A DNA stretch of 64,000 nucleotides, taken from positions 1 to 64,000 of the forward strand of contig NZ_FOMG01000009.1 in assembly GCF_900112485.1 (NCBI RefSeq). The letters are read 5' to 3'. The position numbers and the translations under genes are program-made. The DNA is from Clostridium uliginosum. Its GTDB lineage: Bacteria > Bacillota > Clostridia > Clostridiales > Clostridiaceae. Below the pieces are notes generated by a model. That model was not told the DNA's origin, did not search any database, and was given only the letters and a program-made list of their open reading frames with translations. Shown here in pieces: positions 9,336 through 21,800 of the stretch; the first letter of the stretch is position 1, and each line of letters begins with the position of its first letter.

Positions 9336-10463
9336 ATGTTATTGTCACTGTATGAAGATAATGAAATAAATAAAATAAGGAATAGAAAGAGATTACTTTT
9401 AGTTTTAAATTTTATATTATTTATTATAATATTTTTATGGCATAGTCAAATGACTTCTATACTTGGGGTTTTGAAAATAAAATTTAAAGATATATATAGC
9501 TATTTATATATACTGGTTTCAGAGGGGAGTATTCGGCTTGCTTTTCAAAAATTGAACATTACTAAAATATTAAATAATAGAGAGCTGGCTTTAAGTATAT
9601 GGCTAATGATATTTATAATATATTTAATTGTTAATAAAAATACACGATCAAGTGTATGGAGTCTTATAAAAGTTATATTTGATAAGAAATTAACTATGTT
9701 GTATATTTGCATGATGATTTATACATCATTCATAGTCTATATATTGTACCGCATTGATTTTTGGAAAGTATCTTTACTTAAAGACACGATAATATGGTTT
9801 CTATTTACAGGAGTTATTACAGCATTTCAAGCCATTGATAAAGCAGAGAATATTACTTACTTTAAAAAAGTCTTTTTAGATAATTTTAAATTTATTTTAA
9901 TATTTCAATTTATTGTGAATTTCTATACTTTTAGTTTAATTGGCGAGCTGATTTTAATACCTGTAAGTACAATAATTATAGTGTGTATATGTATTTTGAA
10001 CGTATTGCCAGAATTTCAAAATGAAAAAAGTAAACCTGTTAAGAAACTTTTTAAATGTATTAACACACTATTAGGATTATATATTATTATTAATTCTATA
10101 GTATTAGCATTTAAAGATATTAAAAATTTAGAGACAATTGATACATTTAAAAGTATTTTATTACCAATAATTTTGTCTACTACTTTCATATTATTTATTT
10201 TTCTTTTTGCTTTGTGGGCAGGATATGAGCAGATATTTATAAGAATTCAATTTGGTGAGAAAAAGAGTAGGAGGTTAATCATATATATAAAAATAAAAGT
10301 ATTTTTATTATGTCATTTTAATTTTAATAGAGTAAAAAGTTTTTGGAGAACAAGTGGATTTAGAGTTCTTAATGCGACCAACAAATCAGATGTACTTAAG
10401 GCAATTATCGAATATAAGGAACAAGAAAAATTAATAAGTAATAACATTACGCTCAAAAGTTGA
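9336..10463 (+). CDS. Multi-pass membrane protein, unknown function
   Basis: This protein of about 375 aa has roughly eight hydrophobic segments (around 22-38, 90-106, 125-145, 155-170, 190-208, 212-230, 250-270, 280-305), then a basic C-terminal tail of about 70 residues. I recognise no family. ATG 9336 is preferred over the TTG three bases upstream because AGGGGAGG sits directly before it. It is an isolated accessory gene with a weak hairpin downstream near 10548-10568. No catalytic motif is visible. Confidence 0.6.
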   Translation: MLLSLYEDNEINKIRNRKRLLLVLNFILFIIIFLWHSQMTSILGVLKIKFKDIYSYLYILVSEGSIRLAFQKLNITKILNNRELALSIWLMIFIIYLIVNKNTRSSVWSLIKVIFDKKLTMLYICMMIYTSFIVYILYRIDFWKVSLLKDTIIWFLFTGVITAFQAIDKAENITYFKKVFLDNFKFILIFQFIVNFYTFSLIGELILIPVSTIIIVCICILNVLPEFQNEKSKPVKKLFKCINTLLGLYIIINSIVLAFKDIKNLETIDTFKSILLPIILSTTFILFIFLFALWAGYEQIFIRIQFGEKKSRRLIIYIKIKVFLLCHFNFNRVKSFWRTSGFRVLNATNKSDVLKAIIEYKEQEKLISNNITLKS

Positions 10464-10677
10464 ATTAAAAATTATTTAAAAATGCAGTTAATATAGAGAG
10501 TAAATTTATAAATTGATATTAATTTTAGTAAGTTAGTTGTACTAATAAAGGAGTCAGCCTTTTTTTATATTGTAATTTTTAATTATTCATAAAACTAGAT
10601 AGGTTATGTCTATTTATTGTTAAGACATTTAATGTTAATAAATAGAACTTAAATTTAATAGTGTAGGTATAATTAAT

Positions 10678-11046
10678 ATGACATACCTAGAATTTTACAA
10701 TATTTCAAATAAATCTATTGGAATAGGACTAAAACTCAAAAATCCTGGTAAAGGTGATTCTACAATTAAATAAGTAACTGAGAATGCCATTACTTATGTA
10801 AGAGGTAATTCGGATATTTCAATTAAGATTGAAGAAATCTACAACGTTTATTTACTTTTTAAGGAAAAATGATGTTCAACAAGCGACTTAAAAAAATACA
10901 AATCACAAGTATTTGACTCTAAATCTAATGGTCATAGTTGCAATTGCACATTTTTATTTATGGTATTAAAAGAAATGAAATTAGTTAAAAATATAGATGG
11001 AAAAGGGCTAAAGGGGTCAGAATTCTTTGTAAATATTCAAAAGTAA
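10678..11046 (+). pseudogene. Broken 123-codon gene with two in-frame stops
   Basis: From ATG 10678 one frame runs 123 codons to TAA 11044-11046, interrupted by TAA at codon 32 and TGA at codon 64. Between the stops it reads like ordinary protein (MTYLEFYNISNKSIGIGLKL near the start, KGLKGSEFFVNIQK at the end). TAA from CAA and TGA from CGA would each need one C-to-T change. I do not recognise the family. Alternatively it is chance coding-like sequence, but the length and composition argue against that. Confidence 0.55.
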
Positions 11047-11318
11047 TTGGAACTTATGATAAATTATTAAAATAAAAAATTATGTTAATATAAAATATTA
11101 GCATTGGATATCTATTTGAGATAAAATAATTTAATAGTATGTAAATATTCCCATTATTCATATAATGTTTTAATAATCAACAGACATTAAAAGCACTAAA
11201 ATAAGAAATATATCTACAGATGTATCAGAAGCTACTATAAATGTAACTAGTCATATTGACGGTTATTAATCGTTTACAAAGTTGTCTGAAGCAATACAAC
11301 AAGTATTATTATTTGAAT

Positions 11319-11363
11319 TTAGGCACATGAAAGAAAATAACAAGTCAAAGATGCGACGTATAA
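11319..11363. repeat. A-family palindromic element, one end only
   Basis: The segment begins TAGGCACATGAAAGAAAATA and continues into AACAAGTCAAAGATGC, the same end sequence as the full A elements near 25, 29.8, 55 and 56.5 kb. The other arm is missing, so this is a truncated copy. Confidence 0.65.
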
Positions 11364-11432
11364 TTACACATAGACTTATATGGGTGTGAAATTAGATATT
11401 TGAAAGATTACATTAGTTAAGATAATAGAATA

Positions 11433-11709
11433 ATATTGTATTTAAAGGGGTCTGTCTCATAATACAAATCATTTAATGATATGATGTATATTCAAAAAAA
11501 GAAATAGAAATAACATTTGTGTAAGAAGCATTGAAAAATAAGCTTAGAGTTTCTTTATTTGAAGTTGTTCCATAAATGATTGTCCTAATGCATATTAGGA
11601 GCAATCTTTTATGGGTACAACTTTAAATATTAGAAAGTCTTAGCGAAATTTTTCTAGTCTTCTTTAATAAATGTTATTTCTATTTCTTTATTATTCCGAG
11701 GCAACTCCT
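11433..11709. repeat. C-family palindromic element, copy 1
   Basis: The outer arms include GAAATAGAAATAACATTT and its complement AAATGTTATTTCTATTTC. A three-tier inner hairpin sits at 11561-11623, from AAGTTGTTCCAT to ATGGGTACAACTT. It is nearly identical to 12369-12663, including the left flank AATATTGTATTTA, but its right tip is diverged (CCGAGGCAACTCC). Confidence 0.85.
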
Positions 11710-11894
11710 ACTTTAAAACATAGCTTTTTATTTAAAATGGTGAAGAATATACCTTGCAAAAGTAAACAGGAAACTCATTAGGTCAAAATTAACTAAGTGT
11801 ATTTTTAGTAATTATTTCAACATAAAATGAAGAATTTATATAAAATGTAATTATCTACTTAGCCATGTTATAATTAGCATTAAGGAGGGCTAAA

Positions 11895-12341
11895 ATGGGA
11901 ATAATAATGCTAATTTCATTTTATTTACTATTTCTAATATTTATGGGCGCTTTCATTGTTTGTGCTATAACTGGAAGTAGAATACTAGAAAAAAAATCAG
12001 AAGCAGTTGCTATATATTTATTTGGTATGATTGTATATGGAATATTAACGGTTGTTGCATTTAATTTACAATCCCGAATGCCAATTGTAACAACGAATAC
12101 TACAATTAATAGCAAACCATTTAGTATTAATAAAGAATCTTCTATGAAAGACAATCAAGCACAAGTTGAAGATAATACTAATGATAAAGATGGATCAATA
12201 ATAGGGGATACAGACAGTAAAATATATCATGTTCCAGGGAGTACATATTATCAAAAAGAGTTAAAAAAGAAAAGTAATAATGAATATTTTAACACTATAC
12301 AAGAAGCTGAAAAGGCGGGATATAGAGCACCTAAAAAATAA
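11895..12341 (+). CDS. Small membrane protein with sunset-type C-terminal motif
   Basis: This 148-aa protein has two transmembrane helices (about 5-25 and 39-58), a polar linker rich in Asn and Asp, and a C-terminal motif from IYHVPGSTYYQKE to AEKAGYRAPKK. That tail matches the short sunset-type motif (YHVPGS...F.....A..AGYR) found at the ends of thermonuclease-like and other surface proteins in Firmicutes. The topology suggests the tail is outside, but its function is not established. It starts at ATG 11895 behind AAGGAGGG. It is a lone gene flanked on both sides by C-family elements. Confidence 0.65.
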   Translation: MGIIMLISFYLLFLIFMGAFIVCAITGSRILEKKSEAVAIYLFGMIVYGILTVVAFNLQSRMPIVTTNTTINSKPFSINKESSMKDNQAQVEDNTNDKDGSIIGDTDSKIYHVPGSTYYQKELKKKSNNEYFNTIQEAEKAGYRAPKK

Positions 12342-12368
12342 GTGCCTTTAATATCTTATTATGAATTA

Positions 12369-12663
12369 AAATATTGTATTTAGAGGGGTCTGTTTCATAA
12401 TACAAATCATTTAATAATATGATGTATATTCAAAAAAAGAAATAGAAATAACATTTGTGGAAGAAGCATTGAAAAATAAGATTAGAGTTTCTTTATTTGA
12501 AGTTGTTCCATAAATGATTGTCCTAATGCATATTAGGAGCAATCTTTTATGGGTACAACTTTAAATGTTAGAAACTTTTAGCTTATTTTTCTAGTCTTCT
12601 TTAATAAATGTTATTTCTATTTCTTTGTTATTACTTCACTTGGTAATTCTGAGACAGCCCCTT
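12369..12663. repeat. C-family palindromic element, copy 2
   Basis: This is the most complete copy. GGGGTCTGTTTCATAATAC on the left pairs with TTCTGAGACAGCCCC on the right, with GAAATAGAAATAACATTT arms inside and the core hairpin at 12499-12561. With copy 1 it brackets the 148-aa membrane-protein gene in direct orientation. Confidence 0.85.
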
Positions 12664-12805
12664 TATTTTGTATGCAAATTTGGAGGACTAGTTTCATTTT
12701 TTGTTTATTTTTAAAATTTAAGAATTTTTTTTGTAGTTTTGGTAAAAATGACTTTATTGAGTAATTGCTATTAAGGCATATTTGATTAAGAAGGGAGTTT
12801 TTTAC

Positions 12806-15800
12806 TTGAAGAAAAATAATTCTTATGGATTAAGAAAAAATGTTTTAGGAGAGCTTAACCAAGGATTTTCTTGTATTCATGAAAATTTTAAGTACTTTAG
12901 AAAGTTATCCAAAGGCAGAAATAAAGTCCTCGGAGCAGCTGAGTGGCTTCTTGATAATATATATTTAATTGAAAAAGAATATAAGGCAATTAAGAAGGAA
13001 ATGCCTATTGATTATTTTAAGTCATTACCTTCTATAGCAGAATTTATTGATAATATAGATCATAAGAAAATGTACAAAATTAATGATTCATTTAAAAGTA
13101 AAGACTTTGATGAAAAAATGGATTTTGAAAAGAAAAATCATGAAAATTATAATGAATTTGAAAATGAACTTCCTCGTATTTTTGTGGTTGCAAAGAATTA
13201 TGTAAATGCAGGTGGAGATATTGATGGTGAGAGTTTTACTAAATATATTAATGAAATTCAAGAAGAAAATTTAGGTGTGGATTTAGACTTTAATAATGTA
13301 AGTGAAAAATTGTTTGTTAAAATAGATAATAGTAGGAGGAATGAGGATGGAACCCAAGAGGCTACTAATATTGTCAATAAAGATATGGCTTTTACCATGG
13401 GTGAACTCTGGGCTTTTCCGCTTATGCTTAAGATAGCAATAATAATAAATTTATCACAATATACTAATGAACTTGTTGATATTCAAAAGGAAATCTTACA
13501 GGGGAAAATTGTTGCTGAGAGGATTGTAGATGCTATAAGTAACAATAAACTTAATGAAGAACTTAAGAATATGAATGATAAATATCAAAAATTTAGTGCT
13601 TTATTTTTAAGAGAGTTTTTTAGAGTCTTAAGGGATAATTCTATAGAAAATAAGAGTATTTATGATTTTGCAAAGATCAAATGGGGAATGGATAAAGACC
13701 TTGATAATTATATTATTAAGAGTAACTTAAGAGAGGAATTCTTAGGAAGACATATTGGAGAATATATAACTTCAATTAGAAAAATCGAGGGTATAAGTTG
13801 GAGGGAATTCTTTGAAAATACATGTCTAGTGGATAGGATTTTAAGAGAAGATCCCGAAAATGTTTATGGAAACATGGATTTTGAATCTAAGGATTATTAC
13901 AGACATAAGCTTGAAAATATAGCCAGAATAATTAATAGAAATGAAATTAATGTAGCACATAATGTATTAGAACTTGCAATAAAGAACAAAAATGATAACA
14001 AAGAACCTTATAAGTGTCATGTTGGATATTACTTAATTGATAATGGCATAAGTGAATTAGAAGGATATCACAATAATGTAAATCATGTAATTTCTGAAGG
14101 TACATATTTAGCAATAAATATTTTGGGAACACTTCTTATAAGTGCACTTTTTTTATTTATAAGTAGTTTGGGCGGAATGAAATATACTAAGGCTGAGTAC
14201 ATAATTTCGTTTTTAGTCATTATAATTCCTATAAATGAAATTATAATTGGACTGACTAACTGGATTGTAAGTAAAACCGTACAGATTAGATTAGTACCAA
14301 AAATGAATTTTAGTGAGGGAATTCCAGATGATTGCAAGACAATAGTAGTTATTCCTGCAATTGTAAATTGCAAAGAAAAGGTTAAATCTCTTATGGAAAG
14401 ATTGGAAGTTGCTTATTGTGGAAATAAAGACAAAAATATTTATTTTGCATTGCTTAGTGACTTTCAGGATTCAAATTCTGAGGTTGAAGAGAATGATAAG
14501 GAAATAATTAAGTGTGGAATTGAATGTGCAAGAAAATTAAATAATAAATATTTTAAAGATAATTACAAAAGTACCAACAATGAAGCAAGATTTTTCTTTT
14601 TTAGTAGAAAAAGAATTTATAATAAAAAGCAAAATGTTTTCATGGGTAAAGAAAGAAAACGTGGAAAGCTTATGGAATTTATGTCTCTTATCAGAGGAAA
14701 AACAGATCATACTTATAATGTTTTAAGTTCTCAAATAAAGATACTTAAGGACGTTAAGTATTTAATTACTTTAGATGAAGATACATTTATGCCGAGAGAA
14801 AGCACCTTTAAGCTTATAGGTGCTATGAACCATGTACTTAATGTACCTTATGTTAATGATAACAAAGTTTTAAGAGGATATGGTGTTATGCAACCTAAGG
14901 TTAGCATAAGCTTAGAATCTAAAAATCAAACATATTTCTCAAATGTTTTTGCTGGAGAAGGAGGGGTTGATGGCTATTCAATAGCTTATTCTGATACATA
15001 TCAAGATTTGTTTGGTCAAGGATCTTTTACAGGTAAGGGAATAATTGATATAGATGAATTTTATAACATACTGCATATGTCAATAAAAGATGATAGGATT
15101 TTGAGTCATGATCTTATAGAAGGAGCTCTTACAAGATGTGCTTTAGTTAGTCAGGTAGAATTTATAGATGGATATCCAGCTTTTTATGAGAGCAGCTGTA
15201 GAAGATTGCATAGATGGGTTAGAGGAGATTGGCAACTTATAGGTTGGTTATTTTCTGAAAAGATAAGTTCTCTTAACAAATGGAAGATATTTGATAATTT
15301 AAGAAGAAGTCTTTTAGCACCTAATTTAGTAATAGCATTGATTCTTTCTTTAACTATTTTAAATGGAAGAAGTCAGATTGCATTACTTTGCTTTTTAGCA
15401 CTTATGAATTCTCTAGTATTTACAGTTACGGATTTTGTTGTTACGCCTAAAAATAAACTTATGGGCACATTTAAAAGCTTTGAGCAGATACTTTTAATTT
15501 TAACATTTATTCCTTATCAAGCATTTTTAATGATGAATGCCATAATAATAACGTTATTTAGACTGTGCATATCTAAAAGAAATCTTTTAGAGTGGCAATC
15601 TTCTGATTCTGTGGAAAAAAAGTATAGTAATAGTTTTAAAGCATATTTAAAAAGAATGTGGATTGCTCCAATAATGGGGTTAGTAGTAGTCTATTTATCT
15701 ATTTATAATTCTATTGGGGTTATTGTTTATAGCATAGTGGTTGCTGCACTTTGGATAGTTAGTCCATATGTAGCGTATTATATTAGTAGAAATATTCCTA

Positions 15801-18800
15801 AAAATAAAATGACTTTAGATGATGAAGAAAATGTTTATTTAAGAAAAATATCAAGAAGAATATATGCTTACTATGAAGATTTTGTTAATGAAGAAAATAA
15901 TTATTTAGCACCAGATAATTATCAAGAAAAACCTTTTAAAGGAATTGCGCATAGAACTTCTCCAACTAATATAGGTATGGGGCTTGTTTCAAATGTAGTG
16001 GCTTATGACTTAGGATATATAACAATGATGGAGTTTATTGATAAAACAGAGATGATATTAAATAGCATAAAAGATTTACAAATGGTTCATGGACATTATC
16101 TAAATTGGTATGATACAAAAACTAAAGCGCCCCTATGGCCAAGATATGTATCAACTGTTGATAGCGGAAATCTTTTGGGAGATTTATGGGTATTAAAACA
16201 AGCTATTAAGGAATTAAAGGATAAAGAAGTTATAAGAGTAAATGAGGTTATGTCACTAAGAGATATCTATAATATAATTGAAAAAGAAGAACCTTCAATT
16301 GAAGTTATATTTGATTCAAAGCTTAATATTGGTGAATACAAAGATGCTTTAAATAAAATCTCAGTTAAAATTCAAGGATTTACACAATGTGAGCAAAGTA
16401 GTATTGATAATAAAAATAAAGCTTGCGTGCAAGAAAAAGAGAATAAAGAAAGTAACTATTGGAGCCATAAGCTTTTTGAAGAGGTTAATAAAAAACTTAA
16501 ATATTATAATTACATATTTAATGGATTGGAAAAGTTATATAGTAAAGAATTTTTTGAAGGAGTTCCTAGTATTAGTGAATTAATTCATAAGTGTGAAGAA
16601 TATAAGAGTGAATTTGGTGATAACTTTAGCAATACAATGGAGAAAAAGATTGATAATTTCAAAATATATGCTAGAAAAATAGATAATATAATCAAAGATA
16701 TTAATATGATTTCAGAAGAGATGGATTTTAGATTCCTTTATGATAAAAATAGGCAATTATTCTTTATTGGTTATAACGTAGAGGAAGATTCACTTGGAAA
16801 CTCTTATTATGATTTATTGGCATCAGAATCAAGAATAGCATCATTTATTGCTGTAGCTAAGAACGATGTGCCTACATCTCATTGGTTTAAATTAGGTAGA
16901 TCTATGACAAATGCTTTTCATACTCATTCTCTTGTATCTTGGAGTGGGACTATGTTTGAATATTTTATGCCTTCTTTAATAATGAAAAATTATCCTAAAA
17001 CCTTGCTCAGCCAAACATATAAATCTGTGATAAAGGCTCAAAAAAGTTTTTCTAAGCAAAAGAAAACACCTTGGGGAATATCAGAATCTGCATTTTATGA
17101 ATTTGATGTGAATGAGAATTATCAATATAAGGCTTTTGGAATTCCAGGGATTGGATTAAAGAGAGGTCTTGAAGATGAAATTGTAATATCTCCTTATTCA
17201 ACTTTGATGACATTGCCATTTTCTAAGAAGAGTGGGATTAAAAATCTTAGAAAATTAGAGGCGATAGGTTGTCTAGGAACATACGGATTTATTGAAGCTA
17301 TAGATTACACTAAGGCAAGAGAAGATAAATATGTGATAAAAAATACAATTGATGATAATAATGAGGATAATTATTTAAATGACAATCATATAGTAGAGAA
17401 TATGACAGATGACAAGAATATAAAAGATTCAAACAATGCACAAATAGTTGATAGTGTATATAGTGATGGAGTAAAACCTAATAAAATTATGACATACATG
17501 GTGCATCATTTGGGAATGTCTTTGATGGCTCTTGATAATGTACTTCTTGATGATATTCTAGTTAATAGGTTTCATAGTTTGCCAGAGGTTAAGGCAACTG
17601 AGCTTCTATTAAAAGAAAAGATTCCTTATAATGTAACCTTTGATAGAAATGAAGATTTTTCTACAAAGAGTATGTATTTTGAGGGAGAAAACTTGATTCC
17701 AAGGAAATTTGAAGGAGCAAATCAAGATAATCCTGAAGTTTTATTGTTATCTAATGGTGAATATTCATCAATGATAACTGTAAGTGGAAGTGGTTATTCT
17801 AAGAAGAACGATATGATGCTTTATAGATGGAAAGGCAATTCCACAAGTGATGATAGTGGGATGTTCTTTTATATAAAGAACTTAAATTCTAATGACTATT
17901 GGAGTTCAACCTTTGAACCATGTAAGAATTATGGAGAAAAATATGTTGCTGAATTTAATTTAGATAAGGCTAAGTTTAATAGAAAAGATGGTAATATTGA
18001 AACTCAAATGGAAGTTGTTGTTTCTTCAGATGAGAATTTTGAAGTTAGAAAAATTACTTTAAATAATTTAAGTGATAAGGAAAGAAGTCTTGAAATAACA
18101 AGCTACATGGAAATAACATTAGCTACTTTTAGTGCAGATACAGTACATCCAACTTTCTCTAATCTATTTGTTCAAACAGAATATGATAATAATGAAAATG
18201 TACTTATAGGAAGTAGAAGAGGCAGAGTTAAAGATGCAAAAGTGCCTTATATATTTCATAAAGTTGTAGTTAATGGAAAATTAGAAGGAAGCATAAGCTA
18301 TGAAACTTCTAGAATTAATTTTATAGGAAGAAATAGAGAACTTAAATCTCCTTTAGCTATGGATAATGATAAATCATTAAATAATACTGTTGGAACAGTT
18401 TTAGATCCAATAATGAGTATTAGGGCTAGGATAAGATTAGAGGGAAATTCAAAAAAAGAGATTTATTTCATAACAGGAACAACAGAGTCTAGAGAAGTGG
18501 CCATTAATATATGCAAACAAAATAAAGAAGCTGTTAATTTAGAGAAAGTTTTTGAAGGATATAGTATAAGAACACAGCTTGAACTTAAAAATTTAGGTAT
18601 AAGAAGTGCTCAAGCAAATATATTCCAAAGCTTAGCTACATATATATTCTTTTTGCATAGTGGAAGAAAAGACAGAGAGGAATACATAAAAAACATTTCA
18701 AAGTATCAAAGAGATTTATGGGCTTATGGAATTTCAGGTGATTTACCTATTGTCTTTTTAACTATTGAAAATACAGATGATATTAATTTAGTAGCTAATA

Positions 18801-21800
18801 TGTTAAATTTACATTATTATCTTAAGCTTAAAGGAGTAAAATTAGATTTAATTATATACAACAATGAAGAAATGTCTTATGATGAACCACTTCAAAAGAA
18901 TATAATGCAAGCAATAAATACATCAAATGAATGTACTTCCTTAAATAAACAAGGAGGAATATTCGTTCACAATAAATCTACCATGGATGAACAGGTTAAA
19001 GATTTGATAATAGGAATTGCTAGGTTATATGTTGATTCAAAGAAGGGTTCAATTTTAGAGCAAATTACAAAAATTGAAAAGTTTAAAGTTAATAGTATTA
19101 ATGAATTTTCAAGATATAAGGAATCTGTTGATGAAGAAAGTTATAAACGTAATTACAATAATGTACTAGATGATAACCACGAAGAAAAATATATGTCACA
19201 AGGTAAGAAAGAGTTACTAGAAAAAAGACCTAAAAACATAGGAACTAAGAATTTAGAGAAGAAAGTTAAGTCTTTAAATATCAACTATAAATTGGAGATT
19301 GCAGATGAAGTAATACCAAAACTAGATGATAATATAACGGAATATAAAGAATATGATCATGATATAGACTTTTTAGAAAAACAGGATTTGATTAACGGGG
19401 CAGAGGCCACAGGAATAAAAGATGATATAGGGAAATCGATGATTAAGGAAGATTTGAATAATGAAACATTTAATTCTTCAAGAGATTCTATATTAAAAAA
19501 AGCAAATGAAAATTATAATAACATAAGTTCAGGTGAGTTAAATGCAGAGAGATTTAAGATTTCAGATGATTTAAATACAGAGAAATTTGATGAAAACTTT
19601 AATATGCAAGATTTAGATTTCTTTAATGGATATGGTGGTTTTAGTAAGTTTGATAATAGTTATTTGATAAAATTGTCTAACTTTAAAAATACTCCAGCAC
19701 CTTGGATTAATGTCATTTCTAATGATGATTTTGGATTTCATATATCTGAGAGTGGTTCATCTTATACATGGTGTGGGAATTCTAGAGAAAATAAGATAAC
19801 ACCTTGGAGCAATGATTATATTAGAGATCCATTAGGGGAAGCACTTTATATTAGAGATGATGATTCGCATAATTATTTTTCTATAACGCCAAAACCTGTT
19901 AGAGATGCAGGAGATTATTTCATAAAACATGGGTTTGGATATTCTGAATTCAGTCATACTGCTTATGATTTAAAAGGAAAACTAGAAGTATTTGCACCTA
20001 AAAAAGAGAAAGTAAAAATTCAGAAAGTAACTTTAGAAAATTTAAGTGAAAATGATAGAGAAATTTCTTTGTTTTATTATGCAAAGCTTGTAATGGGCGT
20101 TTATGAGTATGATAGTGCTAGGTACGTTTCAACATATATTCATGGAGAATTTGAAAAAAATAGTAATATAAATACAAATGTAGAACGTGAGGAATCCAAT
20201 AGTAGTGCTAGGTATGTATATCATAGTGGATTTATTAGAGGGTGTAATCCTTATAGTGAGTACTTTGGAAAATTTAATTCTTATTTAACTATTTTAGGAG
20301 GAGAAAAATTAAGTTTTACTGGGGATAGTAAGGAGTTTATAGGAATTAATGGAGAAGTTTCTTCACCAAAAGCTTTAAATAATGAGAATTTATCTAATAG
20401 ATGTGGAGGGATTTATGATCCTTGTTTAGCTGTTACTACAAAGATTAGCCTTAAAAAAGGTGAAAAGAAAGAGCTTTTGATTTTATTTGGTGAGGAAGAA
20501 AAAGAAAATATAGAAAAAGTTATTAAAAAATATGAGGTTAAAGGAAATGCAGATAGAGAATTAGAGAAAGCTAAAGAATATTGGAAACACTTTTTAGGGA
20601 ATATACAAGTTAAGACTCCAGATAAATCTTTTAATTACCTTTTAAATGGATGGCTTTTATATCAAACTTTAAGTTGTAGATATTTAAGTAGAAGTGCATT
20701 TTATCAAAGTGGTGGAGCATATGGATTTAGAGATCAACTTCAGGATTCTATGGCACTTGGAGTTGTTGATCCAGAAATACCAAAGGCTCAAATATTGCGT
20801 AGTGCTTCAAGGCAGTATGTAGAAGGAGATGTACAACATTGGTGGCACCCAGTTGTGAATTCTGGTATAAGAACTAGGTTTAGTGATGATTTGTTATGGC
20901 TTCCTTATGTTACTGCTGAATATATTAATTCAACTGGAGATTATGAAATTTTACAAGAAACTGCACCTTATCTTGAAGATGAGCCTTTAAGAGATGGTGA
21001 AGATGAGAGATATACAATAGTCAACCAATCTTCAAAGGAAGGAACAATATATGAACACTGCTTAAAGGCTATAGAAAAAGCTCTAAAGTTTGGAGTACAT
21101 AACATTCCATTAATGGGTAGTGGGGATTGGAATGATGGTATGAGTACTGTTGGAAATAAAGGAAAAGGAGAAAGTGTATGGCTTGGCTGGTTCTTGTACT
21201 CGATTTTAGAAAGCTTCATTAAAATTGCACAGATTAAAGGCGATGAAGAAACTAAAGTTCATTATGAAGAGAGAAAAGAATTTATAAGAGAGAATTTAGA
21301 GAAAAGTGCTTGGGATGGTGGATGGTATAGGAGGGCATATTTTGATGATGGCACTCCGCTTGGAAGCCGTGAAAATCCTGAATGTCAAATTGATTCTTTA
21401 GCACAGAGTTGGGCCATAATTTCAGGAGCTACCAAAATCAAATCTGGTAGTGAATTAAATACAGATAAATCAGATAAAAATAAATTAAATAAAGACGAAT
21501 TGGCTTATAATTCCAATGAAGATTATGTAGGCACAGTGGAAAAATACAGTCAAAGGGCATTTGAAGCAATGGAGGCTGTTGACAAAAATCTAGTGAAGAA
21601 TGATAAGGGATTGATACTTTTATTAGCACCACCATTTAGTAATTCATATCTTGAACCAGGTTATATAAAAGGGTATGTACCAGGAGTAAGAGAAAATGGA
21701 GGACAATACACTCATGCAGCCTCTTGGGTAATCTTAGCTTTGACTAAGCTTGGACTAGGAGATAAAGCTACAAAATACTATAATATGATAAATCCAATAA

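Larger units (their letters stand above)
10464..11894. other. 1.4-kb degenerate intergenic region
   Basis: It contains a pseudogene (10678-11046), a half copy of the A-family element (11319-11363) and a full C-family element (11433-11709), each listed separately. The rest has only short broken reading frames. Confidence 0.6.

Noticed and set aside
12782..12805. Upstream TTG as the start of the glucan synthase
   Set aside because: It has no ribosome site, and the AAGGGAG between it and TTG 12806 is well placed for the latter.
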